64,000 bases of DNA from Fimbriimonadaceae bacterium (GTDB lineage Bacteria; Armatimonadota; UBA10988): the NCBI GenBank assembly GCA_020850355.1, contig JADZEX010000021.1:1-64000 (forward strand), written 5' to 3'. Position 1 is the first letter of the stretch; every line of letters begins with the position of its first letter. Below, one piece after another: positions 15,663 to 23,198 of the stretch. A program made the position numbers and the translations under genes. The notes under the pieces were generated by a model. The model saw only the letters and a list, made by a program, of their open reading frames with translations. It was not told the origin of the DNA and did no database searches.

Positions 15663-16721
15663 ATGCGGCCCGAGTCACGCCAGTTTCTGAACGACCTGCT
15701 CACCGTGCCGTCCATCTCGGGCTACGAGCAGCCGGCGCAGCAGGTCGTGCGAGAGTACATCGGCGGCATCGCCGAAGCGGTCGAGACCGACTCCCACGGC
15801 AACACGACCGCCATCCTGAACCGCGAGGGCGCCCCGCGGGTGATGTTCGCCGGCCACTGCGACCAGATTGGGTTCCTGGTGCAGCACATCGAGGAGTCGG
15901 GCTTCCTGCGCCTGTCGGCCGTCGGTGGGCACGATGTGCAGATCGTGCTGGGGCAGAGCGTCGTGGTTTGGACCAAGGAAGGTCCCATCCCTGGCGTCGT
16001 CGCCCGCAAGCCGATCCACCTGATGACCAACGAGGACCGCAACAAGGTTCCCGAGTTGCACAAGCTGTGGTGCGACACCGGGCTGAAGGGCGAGGAGGTC
16101 AAGGCGCGGATCCGGATCGGCGACCCGCTGACCTACACGCTCGGCGTGCGGGAGCTGGCCAACGACCTGATTGCCTCGCCCGGCCTGGACGACAAGGTCG
16201 GCACCTACGCGGTGATCGAGGCGCTGCGCCTGCTGAGCGCTGAGGCCAACCTGGCGGCCGGGGTCTACGCGGTCTCGACAGTGCAGGAGGAGATCGGCCT
16301 GCGCGGCGCCACCACCAGCACCTACCATGTGAATCCCGACGTCGGCATCGCGGTCGACGTGACCTTCGCCACCGACCAGCCGGATGTCGAGGCGGCGCGC
16401 AGCGGCGAGGTCAAGATCGGGGCCGGTCCCGTGATCAGCCGGGGGCCGAACATCAACCCGGTGGTCTTCGAGAAGCTGGTGGCCGCGGCCGAGGCCGCGG
16501 AGATTCCCTACCAGATCTGCGCCGCCCCGCGGGGCACCGGCACCGACGCCAACGCGATGCAGCTCAGCCGCGGCGGGGTCGCCACCGGACTGGTCAGCAT
16601 CCCGAACCGTTACATGCACTCCCCGGTCGAGGTCTGCGAGCTGGGTGACATCGACAACACCGCCAAACTGCTGGCCGCCTTCACCGCGGCGCTGCAGCCG
16701 GGCGACGACTTCACGCCGTAG
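15663..16721 (+). CDS. M42 family metallo-aminopeptidase
   Basis: 352 residues, typical of cytosolic M42 (PepA/tetrahedral aminopeptidase, also annotated cellulase M-like). Motifs in order: AGHCDQIGFLV with the first metal His, SPGLDDKVG with the bridging Asp, QEEIGLRGA with the catalytic Glu and a metal Glu, IAVDVTFATD with a metal Asp, and a late YMHSPVEVC with the last metal His. It trims peptides from the N-terminus using two metal ions. ATG at 15663 after GAGGTG. The gene ends in front of a cluster of three parS sites and is convergent with the MFS gene. Confidence 0.9.
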   Translation: MRPESRQFLNDLLTVPSISGYEQPAQQVVREYIGGIAEAVETDSHGNTTAILNREGAPRVMFAGHCDQIGFLVQHIEESGFLRLSAVGGHDVQIVLGQSVVVWTKEGPIPGVVARKPIHLMTNEDRNKVPELHKLWCDTGLKGEEVKARIRIGDPLTYTLGVRELANDLIASPGLDDKVGTYAVIEALRLLSAEANLAAGVYAVSTVQEEIGLRGATTSTYHVNPDVGIAVDVTFATDQPDVEAARSGEVKIGAGPVISRGPNINPVVFEKLVAAAEAAEIPYQICAAPRGTGTDANAMQLSRGGVATGLVSIPNRYMHSPVEVCELGDIDNTAKLLAAFTAALQPGDDFTP

Positions 16722-16753
16722 CCCTGGCAGCCTTCGCCGCGCCGGCCGCCCCG

Positions 16754-16769
16754 TGTTTCACGTGAAACA
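16754..16769. other. parS centromere site (perfect)
   Basis: Exact TGTTTCACGTGAAACA, first of three in the gap between the convergent M42 peptidase and MFS transporter genes. Confidence 0.93.
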
Positions 16770-16799
16770 GAGGCGGCCGGCGCGTTGCTCGGGGCGGTC

Positions 16800-16815
16800 T
16801 GTTTCACGTGAAACA
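16800..16815. other. parS centromere site (perfect)
   Basis: Exact TGTTTCACGTGAAACA, 46 bases after the previous site. Confidence 0.93.
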
Positions 16816-16824
16816 CCGGCCGCC

Positions 16825-16840
16825 TGTTTCACGTGAAACA
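16825..16840. other. parS centromere site (perfect)
   Basis: Exact TGTTTCACGTGAAACA, only 25 bases after the previous site (9 bases between them), the tightest pair in the window. Confidence 0.93.
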
Positions 16841-16849
16841 AGGACCATC

Positions 16850-18223
16850 TCAGCCCTCGGACCCGATCGGCCGGGCCTCGGCCAACGATCCGAAGCGGCG
16901 GACCTCGGGCAGGCCGAGGGCCACCGCCAGGACCACCAGCAAGGTGCCGACGCCGCCCGAGACCACGGCGACCAGGGGACCGAAGGCCGCTGCGACGAGG
17001 CCCGACTCCAGCTCGCCGACCTCGTTGCTGAGGCTGATGAAGACCTGGTTGACGGCGCTCACGCGGCCGCGCATGGCGTCGGGGGTGAGGACCTGCACCA
17101 GGGTGTGCCGCACCACGACGCTGATGTTGTCGAACGCGCCGAGGGCGATCAGCGTCGCCAGCGACAGCGCGAACGAGGTGCTGAAGCCGAAGATGATGGT
17201 ACAGACGCCGAACCCGGCGACGGCCTGCAGCAGTGTCGGTCCGGCGTTTTGCAGCGGTGGCCGATGCGCCAGGATCATCGCCATCGTCAGCGCGCCGATC
17301 GAGGGTCCGGCTCGCAGCCAGCCCAGTCCGGTCGGGCCGACGTGCAGGATGCGGTCGGCGTAGAGCGGCAACAGCGCGGTTGCCCCACCCAGCAGCACGG
17401 CAAACAGGTCCAGGGTGATCGTCGCCAGGATGATCCGGTGGTGGGTCACGAAGCGCACACCGGCCAGCAGGTCGGCCAGACTGGGCGGGGCCTTGTGGCT
17501 CGGCACGGCGCGCTCGCGGAGGCGCCAGACCACCAGCAACAGCGACAAGCTGCCGGCGGCGGCCAGCAGGTAGACGCTGGCGTACTGCCACCGCGTGTCG
17601 GCGAGCTGCGCCAGCAGCAGGCCGCCGAGGGCCGGACCAGCGACCGCCGAGAGCTGGAAGGCGCTGCTGTTCCAGGTCACCGCATTGCTGAAGACCTCCA
17701 TCGGCACCAGCGACGGCAACAGCGCCGAGCGCGCCGGGCCGGCGAAGGCACGGGCGATGCCCATCAGGAAGAGCACCCCGTAGACCACCGGAATCAGCGG
17801 CGCCTCGAAATGGACTTCGCCCTCGCCCAGGCCGCGGGCCAGCCACTCCAGGAAGCGATTCGCGGCGGTCGTGACGCCAGCGTTGGGCAGCGGTACCAGG
17901 CCGGCCGAGGCGAGGCCGAGCAAGGCTGCGCCGAGCAGGCTGAGGCTGCCGGTCAGCAGCACGATCCGGCGCCGGCTGTAGCGGTCGGCGACCTGGCCGC
18001 CAAGCAACGCCAAACCGACCACGGGCACCACCTGCACCAGGCCGACCAGCCCCAGCGCCAACGCCGAGCGGGTCAACTGGTAGAGCTGCCAGCCGATCGC
18101 CACCGACAGCATTTGCCCGCCGATGCTGCTGGCCAGACCGCCCAGCAGGTAGTAGCGGAAGTCGGCATAGCGCAGGGCCAGGTAGGGTTGGTGCGTCGCG
18201 GATTCGTCGGCCATCGCGGGCAT
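16850..18223 (-). CDS. MFS transporter (EntS/MFS_3-like)
   Basis: 457 residues with about twelve membrane helices. The N-terminal half carries [20 protein letters not shown] and [16 protein letters not shown], the loop-2/3 motif of the major facilitator superfamily in the form seen in the EntS/MFS_3 group of exporters. A matching late segment ([31 protein letters not shown]) is typical of that group. The substrate cannot be deduced. ATG at 18223 or 18214; neither has a strong ribosome site. It is convergent with the M42 gene across a parS cluster and divergent from ispG. Confidence 0.87.
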   Translation of the reverse strand: MPAMADESATHQPYLALRYADFRYYLLGGLASSIGGQMLSVAIGWQLYQLTRSALALGLVGLVQVVPVVGLALLGGQVADRYSRRRIVLLTGSLSLLGAALLGLASAGLVPLPNAGVTTAANRFLEWLARGLGEGEVHFEAPLIPVVYGVLFLMGIARAFAGPARSALLPSLVPMEVFSNAVTWNSSAFQLSAVAGPALGGLLLAQLADTRWQYASVYLLAAAGSLSLLLVVWRLRERAVPSHKAPPSLADLLAGVRFVTHHRIILATITLDLFAVLLGGATALLPLYADRILHVGPTGLGWLRAGPSIGALTMAMILAHRPPLQNAGPTLLQAVAGFGVCTIIFGFSTSFALSLATLIALGAFDNISVVVRHTLVQVLTPDAMRGRVSAVNQVFISLSNEVGELESGLVAAAFGPLVAVVSGGVGTLLVVLAVALGLPEVRRFGSLAEARPIGSEG

Positions 18224-18273
18224 TGTAGCGAGCCCGCCAGCGGCGTCAAATCGGCGTCCGCGGCGGCGGCGGC

Positions 18274-18302
18274 TTGTCGCTCCCGGAGGGCTGCCCTACA
18301 AT
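18274..18302 (+). promoter_or_regulatory. Predicted sigma-70 promoter for ispG
   Basis: TTGTCG at 18274-18279 and TACAAT at 18297-18302 with a 17-base spacer, 34 bases before the ispG start. Close to consensus and correctly oriented. Confidence 0.6.
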
Positions 18303-18335
18303 GCCGAGGACCGAACCTGCTGCCGGAGAGCGCCG

Positions 18336-19526
18336 ATGGAGATCTTCCCGACCCGCCGCCGCACCCGCGAAGTGCGCGTGGGCCAGATCGTGATCGGCGG
18401 GGACCACCCCGTCGTCGTGCAGTCGATGACCACCGCCTTCACCTACGATGTCGAGGCCTGTGTCAACCAGACCGTCAACCTCTGGCGGGCCGGCTGCGAG
18501 ATCGTCCGGGTGACCGCCGAGACGATGCAGCAGGCCAAGGCCATCGGGCAGATCAAGGCCCGGCTGGCCGAGCTGGGTTGCGATGTGGCGCTGGTCGCCG
18601 ACGTGCACCACCAGGGCAGCGACATCGCGGTTGAGGTCGCCAAGCACGTCGACAAGGTGCGTCTGAACCCCGGGCTGTTCGTCTTCCGCAAACCCCGCGG
18701 CAGCGCGCTGGAGTATTCCGCCGAGGAGCACGAGGCCGAGCGCGCGGAGATCGAGCGCGAGCTGCTGCCGGTCCTGAAGGCCTGCCAGGCGCGCGGCGTG
18801 GCGATGCGCATCGGCGTCAACCACGGCTCGCTGGCCGAGCGGATGCTGGTGACGTACGGCGACACGCCCGAGGGGATGGTGCAGTCGGCCCTGGAATACC
18901 TGCGGATCTGCGAGCGGCACGACTTTCGGAACCTGGTGATCTCCCTGAAAGCCAGCCGGGTGCCGATCATGTTGGCGGCGAACCGCCTGATGGTGCAGCG
19001 GATGGACGAGCTGGGCATGGACTACCCGCTCCACCTGGGCGTCACCGAGGCCGGCGACGGCGAGTACGCCCGCATCAAGAGCACCCTCGGCATCGGCACC
19101 TTGCTGATGGAGGGCATCGGTGACACGATCCGCGTTTCGCTGACCGAGGACCCGATCAAGGAGATCCCGGTCTGCTACAACATCCTGCAGGCGGCCGGGC
19201 TGCGCAAGACGATGGTCGAGTACATCGCCTGCCCCTCCTGCGGGCGCACCAAGTTCGATATCGAGGAGGTCCTCGGCAAGGTCCGCGCCGCGACGCAGCA
19301 CCTCGTCGGGGTCGACATCGCCGTGATGGGCTGCATCGTCAACGGGCCAGGCGAGATGGCCGACGCCGACTACGGCTACGTCGGCAAGGCCGGCGGCAAG
19401 ATCTCCCTCTACCGCGGGCGTGACGAGGTGAAGACCGGCATCGCGCAAGAAGAGGGCGTGCAGGAGCTGATCGCCCTGCTGCAGGCCGACGGCGTCTGGC
19501 GCGACCCCGCGGCGGTCGAGGCCTGA
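18336..19526 (+). CDS. ispG: 4-hydroxy-3-methylbut-2-en-1-yl diphosphate synthase (GcpE/IspG)
   Basis: 396 residues. Sixth step of the non-mevalonate isoprenoid pathway: reductive ring opening of MEcPP to HMBPP with a 4Fe-4S cluster. The TIM-barrel part starts at [12 protein letters not shown]; the cluster-binding C-terminal domain has IACPSCGRT and [20 protein letters not shown]. Slightly longer than the common 360-370 residues, with an extra segment after FVFRKPRG. It is followed 24 bases later by the fucosidase gene, likely a chance housekeeping-plus-accessory transcript. Confidence 0.96.
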   Translation: MEIFPTRRRTREVRVGQIVIGGDHPVVVQSMTTAFTYDVEACVNQTVNLWRAGCEIVRVTAETMQQAKAIGQIKARLAELGCDVALVADVHHQGSDIAVEVAKHVDKVRLNPGLFVFRKPRGSALEYSAEEHEAERAEIERELLPVLKACQARGVAMRIGVNHGSLAERMLVTYGDTPEGMVQSALEYLRICERHDFRNLVISLKASRVPIMLAANRLMVQRMDELGMDYPLHLGVTEAGDGEYARIKSTLGIGTLLMEGIGDTIRVSLTEDPIKEIPVCYNILQAAGLRKTMVEYIACPSCGRTKFDIEEVLGKVRAATQHLVGVDIAVMGCIVNGPGEMADADYGYVGKAGGKISLYRGRDEVKTGIAQEEGVQELIALLQADGVWRDPAAVEA

Positions 19527-19550
19527 GACTCCGTGGCGAAAGGAACCCAG

Positions 19551-20924
19551 ATGGCCGCTCGCGTCGCTCCGCCGGAGCCCTGTCTGCCGATCCCCTCAGC
19601 GCGCCAGCTCGCCTGGCAGCGGCGCGAGCTGATCGGCTTCGTCCACTACACGGTGAACGCCTTCACTGGCCGGGAGTGGGGTGACGGCAGCGAGGACCCG
19701 GCCATCTTCAACCCGTTGCAGCTCGACGCCCGGCAGTGGGCGCGCGCCTTCGCCGCAGGCGGCTTCCAGATGGTGATCCTGACCTGCAAGCACCACGACG
19801 GGTTCTGCCTCTGGCCCAGCGCACAGACCCGGCACTCGGTCGCCAGCAGTCCCTGGCAGGGCGGCCGCGGCGACCTCGTGCGCGACTTCAGCGAGGCCTG
19901 CCGGGCCGAGGGGCTGGACTTCGGCGTCTACCTCTCGCCGTGGGACCGCAACCAGGCGACCTACGGCGACTCGCCGGCCTACAACGCCTGGTACCTGGCC
20001 CAGCTCCGCGAGTTGCTGACCCACTACGGCCCGCTGGGCGAGGTCTGGTTCGACGGCGCCTGCGGCGAGGGACCAAACGGCCGGCGGCAGGTCTACGACT
20101 TCCCGGCCTACCACGCCCTGGTGCGCGAGCTGCAGCCCGGCGCCTGCCTGTTCAGCGATGCCGGGCCGGATGTCCGCTGGGTTGGCAACGAGCGCGGCTA
20201 CGCCAGCGATCCGAACTGGTCGACCCTCAACCGCGACACCTTTGGCGTCGGTGCCACCAACGAGGGGCAGACCACTGGCCATCTCGACGGGACCCACTGG
20301 GTGCCCGCCGAGGCCGACGTCTCGATTCGGCCGGGCTGGTTCTACCATGCCGAGGAGGACGACCAGGTCAAATCGGTCGCGCAACTGCTCGAGATCTACT
20401 ACCACTCGGTCGGCCTCAACAGCGTCTTGCTGCTGAACCTGCCGCCCGACCAGCGCGGTCTGGTTCATGAGATCGACGTCGCCCGGCTGGCCGAGTTCCG
20501 GGCCGCCCGCGAGGCGATCTTCGCGACCGACCTGGCCGCCGGCGCCAGCGCCAGCGCCGACCCGGTCCGGGGCCAGGACCCAACCTACGGTGCGGCGCAG
20601 GTGCTGGACGACAATCCCGAGACCTGCTGGGCGACGCCCGACGAGGCGCGCTCCGGCTGGCTCCAACTGACGCTCCCCGCGACGCGGCGGGTCGACCAGA
20701 TCCTGCTCCAGGAGCCCATCGCGCTCGGTCAACGCGTCAAGCGGTTCGTGGTGGAGGTGCGCGTCGGCGGGGCCTGGCAGACCGCTGGCGAGGGGCAGAC
20801 CATCGGCTACAAGCGGATCCTGCGCTTCGCAGCGCAGCCGGTCGAGGCGGTGCGGGTGCGCATCTTGGAGAGCCGGGCCTGCCCCCTGCTCAGCCGCGTG
20901 GCGCTCTACGCGACACCGCTCTGA
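19551..20924 (+). CDS. Alpha-L-fucosidase (GH29) with C-terminal F5/8-type module
   Basis: 457 residues. Retaining exo-fucosidase family. The catalytic TIM barrel (about 1-330) shows RQLAWQRRELIGFVHY, LTCKHHDGFCLWPS, DFGVYLSPWDRN and LGEVWFDGACGEG, whose Asp is the family nucleophile. The last 125 residues form a discoidin-like beta-sandwich (AQVLDDNPETCWATPDE ... SGWLQLTLP), a common GH29 partner. No signal peptide is evident, so it may act on imported oligosaccharides. I choose ATG 19551 because AAAGGA sits 6-7 bases before it, in preference to GTG 19533. Confidence 0.88.
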   Translation: MAARVAPPEPCLPIPSARQLAWQRRELIGFVHYTVNAFTGREWGDGSEDPAIFNPLQLDARQWARAFAAGGFQMVILTCKHHDGFCLWPSAQTRHSVASSPWQGGRGDLVRDFSEACRAEGLDFGVYLSPWDRNQATYGDSPAYNAWYLAQLRELLTHYGPLGEVWFDGACGEGPNGRRQVYDFPAYHALVRELQPGACLFSDAGPDVRWVGNERGYASDPNWSTLNRDTFGVGATNEGQTTGHLDGTHWVPAEADVSIRPGWFYHAEEDDQVKSVAQLLEIYYHSVGLNSVLLLNLPPDQRGLVHEIDVARLAEFRAAREAIFATDLAAGASASADPVRGQDPTYGAAQVLDDNPETCWATPDEARSGWLQLTLPATRRVDQILLQEPIALGQRVKRFVVEVRVGGAWQTAGEGQTIGYKRILRFAAQPVEAVRVRILESRACPLLSRVALYATPL

Positions 20925-20928
20925 TGGC

Positions 20929-22080
20929 TCACCAACTGCGGCGCCACTCGTCGACCATCGCCAGGGTGCTCTCCCAGGGCATGATGCTGTGCGACGAGAC
21001 GCACTGCGAGAGGATCAGCCCCGTCGGGCCGTAGCGGTCGAGCATCTGCCGCGTCGCCTGGCGGGTCGCTGCGGGGCCCTGCCAGATGTGGTAGGTGCTG
21101 CTCGGGCCGGTCCAGAGCGCTTTGGTCGGCGCGAGGCGCTCCCAGACCTGGTCAAAGTCCACCCCGTCGACCGCCGGGTCGATGCCCATCAGGGAGTCGA
21201 GCTCCAAGCCGGCGAGGTGGTCCAGGACTGGCATCACTCCGGTGTGGACGGTGTAGGCCGAGACCATCCCCGCCTGCCGGACGGCCCGCGCCTCGGCGTC
21301 GAGCCGAGCTTTCAGGAACTGCTGCAGCGTCGCCGGGCTGTAGAAGTCGGCGGTCTCGTAGAAGCCGTTGCGGCGCACGATGTCGACACCCAGCTCGCCC
21401 AGCGCGGCGATCTGCAGCAGGTTGAGTTCGTGCTCGGCCTGCAGGTAGGCGTCGACCAGCTCGGGCTGCTCGATGGTCAGCAGGCACAACTCGCTGGCCC
21501 CGAACAGGTGCATCGCACCGGTCAGGCCCATCCCGGCCAGCGCCATCGTCGCCAGACCCAGCTCGCTGGCCAGGTCGAACAGGTCCGCGGTCTGCGCGCG
21601 CGCCGTCGCGACGATCTCGTCCAGCGCCCGCGGCTGCTGCAGGCAGCGCCAGCAGGCCAGGTCGGCTCCGCTCTGCAGCCACGGCTCGACGAAGTGGCCG
21701 ACGTTGAAGTCGCTGAAGAACGGGATGTCCTCGCCGTGCGGCCAGAGTTCGTTGGAGCGCACCGCGGCGTGCAGTTCGCCGGCCGGGGTGGCGTAGGACT
21801 TGTGCAGCACGTCGCCGTCGTGCCAGACTCGGGCGGGGCACTCCCCCTGCGGAGCCGTGGCTGTCACCCCGATCGTCACCAGCGGATCGATCCCCAGCAC
21901 CTCGGCCTGGTAGGCCACCTGTTGCGCCACGGTGGCGTCGGGCCGCCACGGGAAGTTCCAGGTGTAGCCCTGCCGCTGCGCCGGCAGCAACGGGTTGAAG
22001 AACCCGACGCACGGCAGATGGTCGACCGGCTGGCGCCGGATCGCTGCCAGCACGCGCTCCCGCGAGGACATCGGGGCCAT
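20929..22080 (-). CDS. URO-D superfamily protein, second copy
   Basis: 383 residues. Same superfamily as the gene at 1.2-2.3 kb but a different branch: it opens MSSRERVLAAIRRQPVDHLP (a uroporphyrinogen-decarboxylase-like start) and later has SAYTVHTGVMPVLDHLAGLELDSL. It lacks the classic HemE N-terminal RQAGRYLPEY motif, so I read it as a corrinoid/C1-type methyltransferase-like protein of unknown substrate. ATG 22080 has GGGAGTCGCCG upstream. It is tail to tail with the fucosidase (4 bases between stops); two parS sites lie 70-140 bases before its start. Confidence 0.82.
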   Translation of the reverse strand: MAPMSSRERVLAAIRRQPVDHLPCVGFFNPLLPAQRQGYTWNFPWRPDATVAQQVAYQAEVLGIDPLVTIGVTATAPQGECPARVWHDGDVLHKSYATPAGELHAAVRSNELWPHGEDIPFFSDFNVGHFVEPWLQSGADLACWRCLQQPRALDEIVATARAQTADLFDLASELGLATMALAGMGLTGAMHLFGASELCLLTIEQPELVDAYLQAEHELNLLQIAALGELGVDIVRRNGFYETADFYSPATLQQFLKARLDAEARAVRQAGMVSAYTVHTGVMPVLDHLAGLELDSLMGIDPAVDGVDFDQVWERLAPTKALWTGPSSTYHIWQGPAATRQATRQMLDRYGPTGLILSQCVSSHSIMPWESTLAMVDEWRRSW

Positions 22081-22149
22081 CGGCGACTCCCAGCCACCAG
22101 CATATCGGAAGGTCGGCTGGAAGTCGACGCGCTCGGCCGGAGCCGGTGC

Positions 22150-22165
22150 TGTTTCACGTGAAACA
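22150..22165. other. parS centromere site (perfect)
   Basis: Exact TGTTTCACGTGAAACA between the second URO-D-like gene and tRNA-Pro. Confidence 0.93.
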
Positions 22166-22204
22166 GCACCGATCGGCCCGCGCCGGGGACCCCTTGCGGC
22201 GGTC

Positions 22205-22220
22205 TGTTTCACGTGAAACA
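22205..22220. other. parS centromere site (perfect)
   Basis: Exact TGTTTCACGTGAAACA, 55 bases after the previous site and about 50 bases before the tRNA promoter. Confidence 0.93.
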
Positions 22221-22268
22221 GGCCACCACGGTCGCGCCTGGCGCCGCGGATCGACCGGCTGGCGGCCG

Positions 22269-22297
22269 TTGCCCGGCAGTGCGGGGCGTGCTATAAT
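22269..22297 (+). promoter_or_regulatory. Promoter of tRNA-Pro
   Basis: TTGCCC at 22269-22274 and a perfect TATAAT at 22292-22297 with a 17-base spacer, 12 bases before the mature tRNA. Confidence 0.82.
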
Positions 22298-22309
22298 CGA
22301 CGCTGCTTC

Positions 22310-22383
22310 CGGGGCGTGGCGCAGTTTGGTAGCGCGCTTGACTGGGGGTCAAGAGGTCGCTGGTTCAAGTCCAGTCGCCCCGA
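22310..22383 (+). tRNA. tRNA-Pro, anticodon GGG
   Basis: Complete cloverleaf: acceptor CGGGGCG (22310-22316) pairs with CGCCCCG (22376-22382); D arm GCGC/GCGC; anticodon stem CTTGA/TCAAG enclosing loop CTGGGGG, giving anticodon GGG at 22344-22346; T arm GCTGG/CCAGT around TTCAAGT; discriminator A at 22383. The first acceptor pair C-G is typical of tRNA-Pro. The 3-prime CCA is not encoded. It reads proline codons CCC and CCT, which would be heavily used in this GC-rich genome. Confidence 0.96.
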
Positions 22384-22385
22384 TC

Positions 22386-22410
22386 ACGGGCTCCGTCAGG
22401 AGCCCGTTTC
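22386..22410 (+). terminator. Intrinsic terminator of tRNA-Pro
   Basis: Nine-base-pair stem ACGGGCTCC / GGAGCCCGT around a GTCA loop, followed by TTTC, starting three bases after the tRNA. Confidence 0.75.
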
Positions 22411-22425
22411 ACTTTGGGGGCCTGC

Positions 22426-23178
22426 TCAAGCCTCGCGGACCGGCACGAACTCCGTGCGGATGGTCTCGCCGCTGACGTGCCACAGCCGATAACCCTTGAC
22501 CTTGGTGCCGTCGTGGTTGCCGCGGGTCGTCGAGAGGCAGGCCGTGGTGGTCTGCAGCAGCTCGCCGCGGCGGTTTTCGACGTTGCCGTGGAAGTGGGCG
22601 TTGAGCACGGCCCGCAGGTTGTGTCGAGCGAACAGCCCGAGCACCTCGTCGGCGCCGGCCAACCGATAGGGGCCGCTCTGCAGCAGCGGGTGATGACAGG
22701 CCAACACCAGCGGCGTCTGCGGCTCGATCGCGGCCACCTGGTCGCGCAGCCAGGCGACCTGCGCCGCGGCCATCGGGACGGCGTCGCCGGGGTTGCTGTC
22801 GCACAGCAGGAAGGTCCAGTCCTCCAGATCGATCCGCTGCATCAGCGGGCCGATCACCTCCTCGAAGGTGCCCCGGCCGAGGTCGTGGTTGCCGCGCACG
22901 GCATACCAGGGTTGCCTCAACCGCCGCAACGCCGCGCGCGCCAGCAACAGCTCCTCGCCAGCGTTGTTGGTGGTCAGATCACCCAACCAGAGGCTGCACC
23001 GCACTCGCGGATCGGCGTTGATGCGGTCCACGGCGTCGTTGACAATCTCCAGGCTCTTGGTGTCGTTGACGTGCAGATCGCTGGCCTGGGCGAAGCTGAA
23101 CTCCGCGGCTGCGGCACTCCGCCCGCGCCGGGCCGCGGCCAACGCCAGGGCCAGGCCCAGCGCTTCTCGTCGGGTCAT
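22426..23178 (-). CDS. Exported metallophosphoesterase
   Basis: 250 residues. Calcineurin-like phosphoesterase with the full metal set: SDLHV, LGDLTTNN, RGNHD, ACHHPLL and LNAHFHGN. The N-terminus MTRREALGLALALAAARRG is short, with two arginines and a hydrophobic run ending AAAAE, as in Tat or Sec signal peptides, so it likely acts outside the cytoplasm. The substrate class (nucleotide, phosphodiester or phosphoprotein) cannot be told. It is 20 bases downstream of the large WbsX-like gene on the same strand. Confidence 0.86.
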   Translation of the reverse strand: MTRREALGLALALAAARRGRSAAAAEFSFAQASDLHVNDTKSLEIVNDAVDRINADPRVRCSLWLGDLTTNNAGEELLLARAALRRLRQPWYAVRGNHDLGRGTFEEVIGPLMQRIDLEDWTFLLCDSNPGDAVPMAAAQVAWLRDQVAAIEPQTPLVLACHHPLLQSGPYRLAGADEVLGLFARHNLRAVLNAHFHGNVENRRGELLQTTTACLSTTRGNHDGTKVKGYRLWHVSGETIRTEFVPVREA

Positions 23179-23198
23179 CGGTGGCTCCTGCTCCCAGG

